A stretch of 64,000 nucleotides of DNA from Pseudomonas sp. Choline-02u-1. GTDB lineage: Bacteria > Pseudomonadota > Gammaproteobacteria > Pseudomonadales > Pseudomonadaceae. Below, piece after piece: positions 8,345 to 16,938 of the stretch. The position numbers and the translations under genes are program-made. The DNA is taken from NCBI RefSeq assembly GCF_002836515.1, contig NZ_PJBC01000065.1, positions 62,001 through 126,000 on the forward strand, read 5' to 3'. Within the stretch, counting starts at the first letter, position 1. Each line of letters starts with the position of its first letter. Under the pieces are notes generated by a model. That model saw nothing but the letters and a program-made list of their open reading frames with translations. It was not told the origin of the DNA and did not search any database.

Positions 8345-10109
8345 GCCTTTCAGCGCCGCCCAAGCCGTCGCCGCCGGCACCGACTTCGCCGAACTGCAGC
8401 TCGGCGCCCACGGCTTGTTCTGGAATGAATATCGCCCCGAGGACGCCGCGTGCCGGATCTGGCATTGGCGCGATGGCGTGGCGAAACGTCTGACACCGGA
8501 TGGCTACAGCGTACGTAGCCGCGTGTACGAATATGGCGGTGGCGCGTTTTGTCTGACGCCCGACGGCGTGGTTTTCGTCAATGAAGCGGATCAGCAGATG
8601 TATCGGCAGGCGCTGGATGGCGAGCCGGCCGCGCTGACGTCGACTGACTGTCGCTATGGTGATCTGCAGTTTGCTGCTGGCCGGGTGTTGGCGGTTGAGG
8701 AACAGCAGGATCAGCATCGGCTGGTGGCGATCGATCCGGCGGACGGCACGCGACAGGTGTTGGCAGAAGGCGCCGACTTTTATGCGTCGCCAACGCTCAG
8801 CCCCGACGGCCAGCGGTTGGCGTGGATCGAGTGGAGCCGCCCGCATCAACCGTGGACATCGACGCGTTTGATGCTCGCGGAAGATGATTTTTCTGCGCCC
8901 CGTTGTATAGCCGGCGAGCAGATGGAGGAGTCGATTCAGCAGCCGCGCTTCGGCACCGACGGACGACTCTACTGCCTGACGGATCGTGGCGGCTACTGGC
9001 AGCCGTGGGTCGAAACGTCTGATGGTCTGCAAGCGCTGGCCTGTGCCGAGGCGGATCATGCGCCCGCGCCGTGGCAGCTTGGTGGCTGCACGTGGTTGCC
9101 TGTCGGCGATCAATATTTAGCCAGCTGGAGCGAGGGTGGTTTCGGTCGCCTGGCCCTTGGCAGTGAAGACTTCAGCGGCGACTACAGCCGCTTCCGTCAC
9201 TTGGCAATGGATCAACAATTCATCTATTGCATCGCCGCATCGCCGGTCAGTCCGTCGGCAGTCATTGCCATTGATCGCGTGTCTCACGCAGTGAAGGTAT
9301 TGGCCGGCGGCGTGGCTCCGTTGCCCGCCGAACATATCAGCCGCCCGCAGACCTTGCGCTATCCCAGCGGATCCGGCGAGGCGCACGGTTTCTTCTACCC
9401 GGCCATGAACGGTGAAGCGAAACCGCCATTGCTGGTGTTTATCCATGGTGGCCCGACGTCGGCGTGCTATCCGATGCTCGACCCGCGCATCCAGTACTGG
9501 ACGCAGCGGGGTTTTGCGGTGGCCGACCTCAACTATCGCGGCAGTAGCGGTTATGGCCGCGAATATCGGCAAGCGCTGCATCTGCGCTGGGGCGAGGTGG
9601 ATGTCGAGGATGCCTGCGCCGTGGTCGATTACCTTGCCGGCAGGGAGATGATCGACGGCGACCGTGCGTTCATTCGTGGTGGCAGTGCGGGCGGCTACAC
9701 AACGCTGTGCGCACTGGCGTTCAGACAGGTTTTCCGCGCAGGCGCCAGCCTCTACGGTGTCAGCGATCCGGTCGCTTTGGCCCGGGCTACGCACAAGTTC
9801 GAGGGTGATTACCTGGACTGGCTGATCGGCGACCCCGATCTGGATGCCGAACGCTATGCCGCCCGCACTCCGCTGCTGCACGCAGATAACATCCGCGTCC
9901 CGGTGATTTTCTTTCAGGGTGAACTGGACGCGGTGGTCGTGCCGCAACAGACCCGCGCCATGGTCGCGGCGCTGGAGCACAACGGCATCCCGGTCGAGGC
10001 GCATTACTACCCCGACGAACGCCACGGCTTTCGCCGCGCGGCCAACCAGGCGCATGCGCTGGAACAGGAATGGATGTTTTATCGGCGGGTGATGGAGCTG
10101 ACTGACTGA
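8310..10109 (+). CDS. S9 family prolyl oligopeptidase-like serine peptidase of the pqq cluster
   Basis: Alpha/beta-hydrolase peptidase of the prolyl oligopeptidase/dipeptidyl peptidase IV family, 599 residues: an N-terminal beta-propeller (about 1-340) and a C-terminal catalytic domain. The triad is Ser459 in RGGSAGGY, Asp540 in QGELDAVV and His572 in DERHGF. No signal peptide is seen, so it is probably cytoplasmic. The start overlaps pqqE by 35 nt, so it is part of the operon. In fluorescens-group descriptions a gene at this place has been counted in the pqq cluster (I believe as pqqM; not verified). A likely role is further degradation of PqqA flanking peptides, alongside PqqF; that is inference. 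Confidence 0.85.
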   Translation: MNETHASSPRAEPFSAAQAVAAGTDFAELQLGAHGLFWNEYRPEDAACRIWHWRDGVAKRLTPDGYSVRSRVYEYGGGAFCLTPDGVVFVNEADQQMYRQALDGEPAALTSTDCRYGDLQFAAGRVLAVEEQQDQHRLVAIDPADGTRQVLAEGADFYASPTLSPDGQRLAWIEWSRPHQPWTSTRLMLAEDDFSAPRCIAGEQMEESIQQPRFGTDGRLYCLTDRGGYWQPWVETSDGLQALACAEADHAPAPWQLGGCTWLPVGDQYLASWSEGGFGRLALGSEDFSGDYSRFRHLAMDQQFIYCIAASPVSPSAVIAIDRVSHAVKVLAGGVAPLPAEHISRPQTLRYPSGSGEAHGFFYPAMNGEAKPPLLVFIHGGPTSACYPMLDPRIQYWTQRGFAVADLNYRGSSGYGREYRQALHLRWGEVDVEDACAVVDYLAGREMIDGDRAFIRGGSAGGYTTLCALAFRQVFRAGASLYGVSDPVALARATHKFEGDYLDWLIGDPDLDAERYAARTPLLHADNIRVPVIFFQGELDAVVVPQQTRAMVAALEHNGIPVEAHYYPDERHGFRRAANQAHALEQEWMFYRRVMELTD

Positions 10110-10125
10110 AAACCGTATCGCCCCG

Positions 10126-10200
10126 TTCGCGAGCAGGCTCGCTCCCTCATTGGATCCGCTTCAATCACTAATTCCCTGTGGGAGCGCGCCTGCTCGCGAA
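10126..10200. repeat. REPIN-like inverted repeat pair, family A
   Basis: TTCGCGAGCAGGCTCGCTCCC facing GGGAGCGCGCCTGCTCGCGAA. It lies between the convergent ends of the S9 peptidase and the YqaE-like gene, where it may also act as a bidirectional transcript end. Confidence 0.9.
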
Positions 10201-10225
10201 AGCTGTCTGATAGACGCTACCGGAC

Positions 10226-10384
10226 TCAGCGCTTGGCGATGATATACACCGCATGCACGATCCCCGGAATGTAACCGCACAGCGTCAGCAGAATGTTCAG
10301 CCAGAACGCCCCGCCAAACCCGACCTGCAGAAACACGCCCAGTGGCGGCAACAGAATAGCGATGATGATACGAATGAAATCCAT
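10226..10384 (-). CDS. YqaE/Pmp3 family small membrane protein
   Basis: 52-residue hydrophobic peptide with two transmembrane segments joined by a short turn (IIIAILLPPLGVFLQ ... FWLNILLTLCGYIPGIVHAVYII), the signature of the Pmp3/YqaE stress-associated proteolipids. It starts at ATG 10384 behind CAGGAGCTGCCCC; a 13-codon upstream extension to 10423 lacks family similarity. In yeast and plants Pmp3 affects membrane potential and salt tolerance; the bacterial role is not established. Transcribed convergently to the pqq operon. Confidence 0.85.
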   Translation of the reverse strand: MDFIRIIIAILLPPLGVFLQVGFGGAFWLNILLTLCGYIPGIVHAVYIIAKR

Positions 10385-10489
10385 GGGGCAGCTCCTGAGT
10401 GGGGGTTGGCTCACTTGAGCCATACAAGCTAATCGACCTGCGCCGTTCGTCAGGGTTCATTACGCTTGCTATTTGATCGCCAGCACCAC

Positions 10490-10531
10490 AAAAAAAACGC
10501 CCCACGCCAAAAGAATCAGGCGTGGGGCGTG
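10490..10531 (-). terminator. Rho-independent terminator of the aminotransferase gene
   Basis: Stem ACGCCCCACGCC / GGCGTGGGGCGT with a loop of about ten bases; on the minus strand it is followed by a run of eight Us. It lies about 50 nt after the aminotransferase stop codon. Confidence 0.92.
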
Positions 10532-10578
10532 CGTTATACCGCGAGACGGTTCGGGAAATCGGTTGGGGGAACCTCAGC

Positions 10579-11805
10579 TCAGACGGCGATACCCTTGCGG
10601 CATTGCAATTGGGCGGTGTGCACTCGTGAGAAGGCACGGCCCAGACGCAGGAGCATTTCGTCGATGTTGGCATTGCTGACCGTGAGCGCCGGGGTGAAGC
10701 GCAGGCAGTCGGGTTGCGCGGCGTTCAATATCAGGCCCTCGTGCAGTGCGGCGTGCACGACGGCATCGGCGCAATCTGCCGATAGCGTCAACCCATAGAA
10801 CAGGCCTTGGCCGCGCAACTCACCATGGCCATAGCGGTGCGCCAGTCGTGCAAGGCCTTCGCGCAGATGCTGGCCATTGTCCTTGACCTGCTGGAGGAAG
10901 CTTCGGTCGTGCACGCTGTCGAGTACCACCAGACCGGCCGCAGTCATCAGTGCGTTGCCGTGATGGATGCCGCCCAGCTCCCCAACGGCAAAACAGCAGG
11001 CCTTGCCCCGCGCCAGCAACGCCGCCAGCGGCAAGCCGCCGCCGAGTCCTTTGCCGAGCACAACGATATCGGCGCGAATGCCGTAGGACTGTTCGGCGAG
11101 CAAGGTGCCGCAGCGGCCGATGCCGGTCTGCACTTCGTCGAGAATGAGCAGAATGCCCAACTCGCGGCACAGCCGCTCGACGCCTTTGAGGTAGTGCTCG
11201 GTCGCGGGGATAACTCCGGTATCGCTCTGGATCGGTTCAAGCATGACTGCTACGGTTTGCGCGTCGACCGCCGCATGCAGCGCCGGCAAGTCGTTGAATG
11301 GCACCCGATCAATCGTCGACAGACTGCGGCCATGGCAACCCTGCTGCGCCACGATGATCCGCGAAGCCCCGCTGCGATGCAGTTGGCCCCATTTGCGCGC
11401 CAGTTTGATTGCCGCGTCACAAGCCTCGCTGCCACTGTTGAGCAGGTACGCCTGATCGCTGGAGGTGCTGGCGCAGAGACGCTCGGCGAGGCTGAGCATG
11501 CCGCGATTATGCAGATTGAAGCCCGGGTTGATCAGCGCCTGGGCCTGATTGGCGATGGCTTTGACCAACGCCGTGGGGCTGTGGCCAAGGCTGTTGGCGC
11601 CGCCAGCCTGGGAAAAGTCCAGGTAGGCGCGATCATTGCTGTCCCACAGCCAGGAACCCTGGCCCCGAACGAACACTTGATGCGGTCGTTCAACACTGGG
11701 CATCAGGCGTTGGGCATTGAGGTGGTCGGTCATAGCGGATGGCCCCGCCTCGAAGGTGAGGTCGTCCAGACTCGGCGTCTGGCGCCGCAAACTGAACAAA
11801 TTCAT
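10579..11805 (-). CDS. Class III PLP-dependent aminotransferase
   Basis: Fold-type I aminotransferase of the acetylornithine/4-aminobutyrate group, 408 residues. The PLP lysine is Lys252 in VVLGKGLGGGLPL, the pyridine-nitrogen aspartate Asp223 in LILDEVQTGIGR, and the phosphate-binding loop is NSGSEACD. It starts at ATG 11805; an internal ATG at residue 25 is an alternative. Only the stem of a hairpin supplies a GAGG ribosome site. The substrate is unknown: it lies beside pqq and is divergent from a LysR regulator. A pqq-linked aminotransferase has been described in P. fluorescens B16 (I recall the name pqqI, not verified), but this gene is on the opposite strand from the pqq operon and a role in PQQ synthesis is not shown here. 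Confidence 0.8.
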   Translation of the reverse strand: MNLFSLRRQTPSLDDLTFEAGPSAMTDHLNAQRLMPSVERPHQVFVRGQGSWLWDSNDRAYLDFSQAGGANSLGHSPTALVKAIANQAQALINPGFNLHNRGMLSLAERLCASTSSDQAYLLNSGSEACDAAIKLARKWGQLHRSGASRIIVAQQGCHGRSLSTIDRVPFNDLPALHAAVDAQTVAVMLEPIQSDTGVIPATEHYLKGVERLCRELGILLILDEVQTGIGRCGTLLAEQSYGIRADIVVLGKGLGGGLPLAALLARGKACCFAVGELGGIHHGNALMTAAGLVVLDSVHDRSFLQQVKDNGQHLREGLARLAHRYGHGELRGQGLFYGLTLSADCADAVVHAALHEGLILNAAQPDCLRFTPALTVSNANIDEMLLRLGRAFSRVHTAQLQCRKGIAV

Positions 11806-11808
11806 GCG

Positions 11809-11834
11809 AAAAAACCTCGCTTGAGGTTTTTTGA
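11809..11834. promoter_or_regulatory. Terminator-like hairpin covering the aminotransferase ribosome site
   Basis: Near-perfect palindrome AAAAAACCTC-GCTT-GAGGTTTTTT ending 4-5 nt before the aminotransferase start codon (minus strand). The only Shine-Dalgarno-like sequence (GAGG, about 10 nt from the ATG) is one arm of the stem, and the other arm is followed by a U run. The RNA could block initiation or terminate early. Read from sequence; function inferred. Confidence 0.6.
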
Positions 11835-11974
11835 ACTGCCTATGTAAGTACTAACGAAGCAAATGGAATTCATCACGTTTTCTGGCCCTGTAAGCCTTGT
11901 GAATGCGTTTAGACTAGGCGCGCAAACGGCATCAGGCCATTTCGATTTCCCAGCCATTTCGATAAGCACTACTT

Positions 11975-12889
11975 ATGGATTTCAAACAACTGCGTTATTT
12001 CGTCGCGGTCTACGAAGAAGGACACGTCGGCCGGGCGGCGGAACGCCTGTCGATCTCGCAACCAGCGCTGTCGCAACAGATCCGTCAGCTGGAGCAAAAC
12101 CTCGACGTGACGCTGTTCGAACGCAGCAGCAAGCGTCTGCTGCCGACCCTGGCTGCGCACACCTTGTATAACCACGCATTACCGCTGCTCGATGGCTTGC
12201 AGCGGGCGCGCGAGGCGTTGGGCAATTTCAAGGGGCAGGCGTTGCGGACCCTGGCGATCGGCGTGCTGCAAACGGTACACACCAGCCTCGTGCCGCAAAT
12301 GCTCGAGCGTGTGCGCAGGGCGCAGCCGCATCTGGTGGTGCAGATCTACGAGCTGACCGGGCTGGAAATCGAACGGCGCCTGCTCAACGGTTCGCTGGAC
12401 ATTGGCATCAGTTATCTGCCGCCGCGCCAACCCGGGCTGCACGGCGTGTTGCTGTATGAAGACGAACTGACGCTGGTCATTCCGGCGGATCATCCGTTGC
12501 GCGAGTTCAAGAAAGTCTCGATGCGCCAGGCTGCCGAACTGCCGATGCTGTTGCTCGGTGAGGAATTCCAGATTCGGCAGATCTGGCAGGCGCAACTGAC
12601 CAGCCTCGGGCGCCGTCCGCAGGTGCAGGCCGAGCTGAACAATATGCTGGGGATTCTCGACAGCCTGCCGCACACCAGGCTGGCGACGGTGCTACCGGGA
12701 CGTTCGCAAAAGGAATACGACGATGTTGATTTGCTGTGGAAACCGCTCAGCGAGCCTCGCGTGCCACTTAAAGTCGGCCTGGTGTGCCGCGATGTGCAAC
12801 GCCAGCAGGCCTCGTTGGCACTGCTGCAGACATTGCTTGAGGAGGTGATCGACCGCGAAGCAAAGGCACCGCTCGATCCTATCGCCTGA
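11975..12889 (+). CDS. LysR family transcriptional regulator
   Basis: 304-residue LysR-type regulator: winged HTH at residues 1-60 (FVAVYEEGHVGRAAERLSISQPALSQQIRQLE) and a two-lobed effector domain from about 90 to 295. It is divergent from the aminotransferase, with 169 nt between starts, the classical arrangement in which the regulator controls the divergent gene. The effector is unknown. It may be the regulator counted with the pqq cluster in P. fluorescens B16, but that is uncertain. It is followed by its own terminator. Confidence 0.9.
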   Translation: MDFKQLRYFVAVYEEGHVGRAAERLSISQPALSQQIRQLEQNLDVTLFERSSKRLLPTLAAHTLYNHALPLLDGLQRAREALGNFKGQALRTLAIGVLQTVHTSLVPQMLERVRRAQPHLVVQIYELTGLEIERRLLNGSLDIGISYLPPRQPGLHGVLLYEDELTLVIPADHPLREFKKVSMRQAAELPMLLLGEEFQIRQIWQAQLTSLGRRPQVQAELNNMLGILDSLPHTRLATVLPGRSQKEYDDVDLLWKPLSEPRVPLKVGLVCRDVQRQQASLALLQTLLEEVIDREAKAPLDPIA

Positions 12890-12910
12890 TATTTTTCTTC
12901 AGGCAAAAGA

Positions 12911-12934
12911 AAACCCCGCCGAAGCGGGGCTTTG
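12911..12934 (+). terminator. Terminator of the LysR gene
   Basis: Stem AACCCCGC-CGAA-GCGGGGCTTT, 22 nt after the LysR stop codon, with a stable tetraloop and a short T tail. The remaining 180 nt to the next gene hold only a perfect 7-bp palindrome TGTAAGC-GAAT-GCTTACA at 13086-13103, just past the acyl-CoA dehydrogenase stop on the minus strand; it has no T run. Confidence 0.85.
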
Positions 12935-13117
12935 CAGACTGTTTCCCTGACATCCATTTCACTCCGCCACCCTGGCAGAATCCTACGTGTCCGTGTTGTT
13001 TACTTTGCGCTTCCTGCGCGACGTCCATGAAACGTAGATTAGCCGTGGATCCAATATATGCATATGGGAGAACAGCAGCGCGTCATGTAAGCGAATGCTT
13101 ACAGGACGAGCACAGGA

Positions 13118-14896
13118 TCAGAACTGCGCTGCATCCAGCAGAAACAGCGACTCACTGCCGGCCTTTACCGACGCGCTCAACGAGTGGATGCGCGGCAGCA
13201 GACGGGCGAAATAGAAGCGTGCGGTACCCAGCTTGCTCGCATAGAAGTCGTCTTGGGCTTCCTTGCCGAGCGAGGCTTTGGCCATCAACGCCCACATGTA
13301 GGCGTAAGCGGTGTAACCGAATGCTTGCAAATATTCGACCGAGGCTGCGCCGATTTCGTTCGGATTGTTTTTCGCCCGATCCAGCAACCACGCAGTCAGT
13401 TCGTCGAGAGTGTCGACGGCATCGTTCAACGGCTTGGTGAACTCGCCCAGGTCGGCGCTGGCGGTTGCGGTGAAATGACGGATCTCGTCAGCGAATAGCT
13501 GGTAAAACGCGCCGCCGCTGCCGACGATCTTGCGCCCGACCAGATCCAGCGCCTGAATGCCGTTGGTGCCCTCGTAGATCTGCGTGATGCGTACATCGCG
13601 CACCAGTTGCTCCTGGCCCCATTCGCGGATGTAGCCGTGGCCGCCGAAGACTTGCTGCCCGTGGACAGTGGTTTCCAGCCCCAGATCGGTGAGAAAGGCT
13701 TTCGCCACCGGCGTCAGCAACGCCACCAGGTCTTCCGCGCGCTTGCGGGTGGTCGCATCTTCGCTGAACTTGGCGGTGTCCAATTGCATCGCGACGTAAG
13801 TGGAAAATGCCCGGCCGCCTTCGTTCGAGGCTTTCATGGTCAGCAACATGCGTCGCACGTCCGGGTGAACGATGATCGGATCAGCGACTTTGTCCTTGTT
13901 CTGCGCGCCGGTTGGCGAACGGCTCTGCAGGCGATCGCGCGCGTATTCAACAGCGTTCTGATAGGAGCGCTCGCCCGTGGCCAGGCCCTGAATTCCGACG
14001 CCCAGACGCTCGTAGTTCATCATGGTGAACATCGCGGCCAGGCCTTTGTTCGGCTCGCCAACCAGATAGCCGACCGCTTCGTCGAAGTTCATCACGCAGG
14101 TTGCCGAGGCCTGGATGCCCATTTTGTGTTCGATCGAACCGCAGTTGGCCGGGTTGCGTGCGCCGAGGCTGCCGTCCGCATTGACCATGAACTTCGGCAC
14201 CAGGAACAGCGAAATGCCTTTCGGACCTGCTGGAGCATCCGGCAGCTTGGCCAGCACCAGGTGAATGATGTTTTCGGTGAGGTCGTGCTCACCACCAGTA
14301 ATGAAAATCTTGGTGCCGCTGATCTTGTAGGAGCCGTCAGCCTGAGGTTCGGCTTTGGTCCGAATGATCCCCAGGTCGGTCCCGGCGTGCGGCTCGGTCA
14401 GACACATGGAACCGGCCCAGATCCCGGCGTACATGTTCGGCAGGTACGCAGCTTTCAATTCTTCGCTAGCGTGAGCGTTGATCGACAGGCAGGCGCCGGC
14501 AGTCAGCATCGGGTACAGACCGAAAGCCAGGCTGGCGGAGTTGACCATTTCTTCGACTTGCGCCGACACGGCTTTGGGCATGCCCATGCCGCCATAGGCC
14601 GGATCGCCGCCAACGCCGACCCAGCCGCCTTCGGCATAAGTCTGATAAGCCTGTGGGAAACCCGCCGGAGTAGTGACGGCACCGTCCGCCCAATGACAAC
14701 CTTCCTCGTCAGCGGCACGGCTCAGTGGCGCGATACTTTTGCTGGTGACCTTGCCGGCCTCTTCGAGAATCGCTTCAACGGTTTCGGCGTCGACGGTCTC
14801 GGCCAGCGCAGGCAGCTCGGCCCAGAGTTTGGCGACCTCGAACACTTCATTGAGGACGAAGCGCATATCGCGCAGCGGCGCTTTGTAGTCAGCCAT
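13118..14896 (-). CDS. Acyl-CoA dehydrogenase (long form, FadE2-like)
   Basis: FAD-dependent dehydrogenase that introduces the 2,3-double bond in acyl-CoA. 592 residues from ATG 14896 (behind GCGAGGTTTGCC); a frame extending to 14989 is not needed. It starts with MADYKAPLRDMRF, the signature shared by all three paralogues here. Visible features: flavin-contact segment MCLTEPHAGTDLG, ISGTKIFITGGEHDL, and the catalytic-glutamate motif YEGTNGIQALDL in the large acyl-CoA dehydrogenase subclass with a C-terminal extension. By gene order beside bio it corresponds to P. aeruginosa PA0508, reported as a medium-chain enzyme; chain length here is not determined. Confidence 0.9.
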   Translation of the reverse strand: MADYKAPLRDMRFVLNEVFEVAKLWAELPALAETVDAETVEAILEEAGKVTSKSIAPLSRAADEEGCHWADGAVTTPAGFPQAYQTYAEGGWVGVGGDPAYGGMGMPKAVSAQVEEMVNSASLAFGLYPMLTAGACLSINAHASEELKAAYLPNMYAGIWAGSMCLTEPHAGTDLGIIRTKAEPQADGSYKISGTKIFITGGEHDLTENIIHLVLAKLPDAPAGPKGISLFLVPKFMVNADGSLGARNPANCGSIEHKMGIQASATCVMNFDEAVGYLVGEPNKGLAAMFTMMNYERLGVGIQGLATGERSYQNAVEYARDRLQSRSPTGAQNKDKVADPIIVHPDVRRMLLTMKASNEGGRAFSTYVAMQLDTAKFSEDATTRKRAEDLVALLTPVAKAFLTDLGLETTVHGQQVFGGHGYIREWGQEQLVRDVRITQIYEGTNGIQALDLVGRKIVGSGGAFYQLFADEIRHFTATASADLGEFTKPLNDAVDTLDELTAWLLDRAKNNPNEIGAASVEYLQAFGYTAYAYMWALMAKASLGKEAQDDFYASKLGTARFYFARLLPRIHSLSASVKAGSESLFLLDAAQF

Positions 14897-15051
14897 GGCA
14901 AACCTCGCAAGATCTAAACAGGTGGTTCGTGGAATGATATTTTCTGAGCCCGAGTGTACCTCAACAACTTTTGCGACACATAGGGTCAACCGGTGACTGG
15001 TTTGTTATTTTTGGTCACTGGAAAAATATCGTAGTGATCTTTCTATCTGCC

Positions 15052-16848
15052 CTACAAAGCAAACGCCTGCGCCGACAGATTCATCAAACAATCACTCCCC
15101 GCTTCGATCGCCGCCCGATGCGCAGCTGTGCGCGGCAACAAGCGCTTGAAGTAAAACTCGCACGTTGCCAATTTGCCCTTCAGGAAATCAGCCTCGCCCT
15201 CGCCTGCGTCCAGTTGTGCCTGAGCAACCAACGCCATGCGCAGCCACAGGTAGCCAAGGATGATGTAACCGCTGTACATCAGGTAATCGACAGACGCCGC
15301 GCCGACTTCGTCCGGATTCTTCATCGCGGCCATGCCGACCTTCATGGTCAGATCGCCCCACTGTTGATTGAGCCCGTTGAGTTGCTCGACGAAGTTGCCC
15401 AACTGCGCGTGTCCGGCGTGCGCTGCGCAGAATTTGTGGACGATTTTGGTGAAGCCGCGCAGCAGCTTGCCCTGACTGCCCAGCACCTTGCGCCCGAGCA
15501 GGTCGAGCGCCTGAATGCCGTTGGTGCCCTCGTAAATCGGCGCAATCCGGCAGTCGCGCACCAGTTGCTCCATGCCCCACTCACGGATGAAGCCATGGCC
15601 GCCGAACACCTGCATCCCGTGGTTGGTCACTTCCAGCCCGGTGTCGGTCATGAACGCCTTGCAGATCGGCGTAAGGAATGCCAACAGGTCTTCGGCTTCC
15701 TGACGCGCCTGGGCATCGCTGTTCAGGTGCGCGACATCAAGCATCTGCGCGGTGAAATAGGTCAGCGCGCGATTGCCTTCATTGAAGGCTTTCATGGTCA
15801 GCAGCATGCGTCGCACGTCCGGGTGGACGATGATCGGGTCGGCAGGTTTTTCCGGCGCTTTGGCACCTGTCAGCGCGCGCATCTGCAGGCGGTCGTTGGC
15901 GTACTTGATCGCCCCCTGAAAACTCGCCTCGCCCAGACACAGCCCCTGCATGCCGGTGCCGAGCCGCGCGTGGTTCATCATGGTGAACATGCAGTTGAGG
16001 CCCTTGTTCGGCTCGCCGATCAGGTAACCGGTGGCGGCATCGAAGTTCAGCACGCAGGTGGCTGAAGCCTTGATGCCCATCTTGTGCTCGATCGAGCCGC
16101 AGGAAACGCCATTGCGCTCTCCCGCTTCGCCTGCTGTATCGGGAAGAAATTTCGGCACGATAAACAGGGAAATGCCCTTGGTTCCAGCCGGTGCGTCCGG
16201 CAACTTGGCCAGTACCAGATGGATGATGTTGTCGCTCAGGTCATGCTCGCCGGCGGAAATGAAAATCTTGCTGCCGGTGATCGCGTAGCTGCCGTCGGCC
16301 CGAGGCACCGCGCGGGTCTTGATGATCCCCAGATCGGTACCGCAGTGGGCTTCGGTCAGGCACATGGTACCGGTCCACTGGCCAGCGGTGAGTTTGCTCA
16401 GGTAGGTGTCTTTCTGTTCGGCGGTGCCGTGGGCGTGGATCGCCGACATCGCGCCGTGGGTCAGGCCCGGGTACATGCCCCAGGACGTGTTACTGGAGCC
16501 GACCATCTCGCTGATCACCAGCCCCAGCGAACTCGGCAGCCCTTGGCCACCGTAAGCTGGATCGGCCGCCAACCCGTGCCAGCCGCCCTCGACGTATTGT
16601 GCGAAAGCCTGCTTGAAGCCTGTAGGCGTTGTCACCACACCATTGTCGAAATGGCAGCCCTCTTCGTCGCCGCTGCGATTGAGCGGTGCCAGAACGTTCT
16701 CGCAGAACTTTGCGCCCTCTTCGAGGATCGCGTTGATCATGTCCGGGCTGGCGTCATGCGCGCCGAGACTGGCGTAACTGGTGTGGAAGTCGAAGACGTG
16801 ATCAATCAGAAAGCGCATGTCGCGCAGGGGAGCTTTGTACTCGGGCAT
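15052..16848 (-). CDS. Acyl-CoA dehydrogenase (long form, middle paralogue)
   Basis: 598-residue paralogue of the flanking enzymes. It starts at ATG 16848 behind ACGGAGAAGCCACC with MPEYKAPLRDMRF; the frame continues upstream to 16905 without support. It has MCLTEAHCGTDLG, ITGSKIFISAGEHDL, and YEGTNGIQALDLLGRK with the catalytic glutamate. It corresponds in position to P. aeruginosa PA0507. The 155 nt between this gene and the next dehydrogenase downstream suggest separate transcription or a weak link. Substrate chain length is unknown. Confidence 0.9.
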   Translation of the reverse strand: MPEYKAPLRDMRFLIDHVFDFHTSYASLGAHDASPDMINAILEEGAKFCENVLAPLNRSGDEEGCHFDNGVVTTPTGFKQAFAQYVEGGWHGLAADPAYGGQGLPSSLGLVISEMVGSSNTSWGMYPGLTHGAMSAIHAHGTAEQKDTYLSKLTAGQWTGTMCLTEAHCGTDLGIIKTRAVPRADGSYAITGSKIFISAGEHDLSDNIIHLVLAKLPDAPAGTKGISLFIVPKFLPDTAGEAGERNGVSCGSIEHKMGIKASATCVLNFDAATGYLIGEPNKGLNCMFTMMNHARLGTGMQGLCLGEASFQGAIKYANDRLQMRALTGAKAPEKPADPIIVHPDVRRMLLTMKAFNEGNRALTYFTAQMLDVAHLNSDAQARQEAEDLLAFLTPICKAFMTDTGLEVTNHGMQVFGGHGFIREWGMEQLVRDCRIAPIYEGTNGIQALDLLGRKVLGSQGKLLRGFTKIVHKFCAAHAGHAQLGNFVEQLNGLNQQWGDLTMKVGMAAMKNPDEVGAASVDYLMYSGYIILGYLWLRMALVAQAQLDAGEGEADFLKGKLATCEFYFKRLLPRTAAHRAAIEAGSDCLMNLSAQAFAL

Positions 16849-16938
16849 GGTGGCTTCTCCGTCAGCAGATTTCAGCAACCTACTGGCGGCCATCCCGCCC
16901 GACAATCATTGTGCGGGCGCTGAATGCGCCATCATCAC

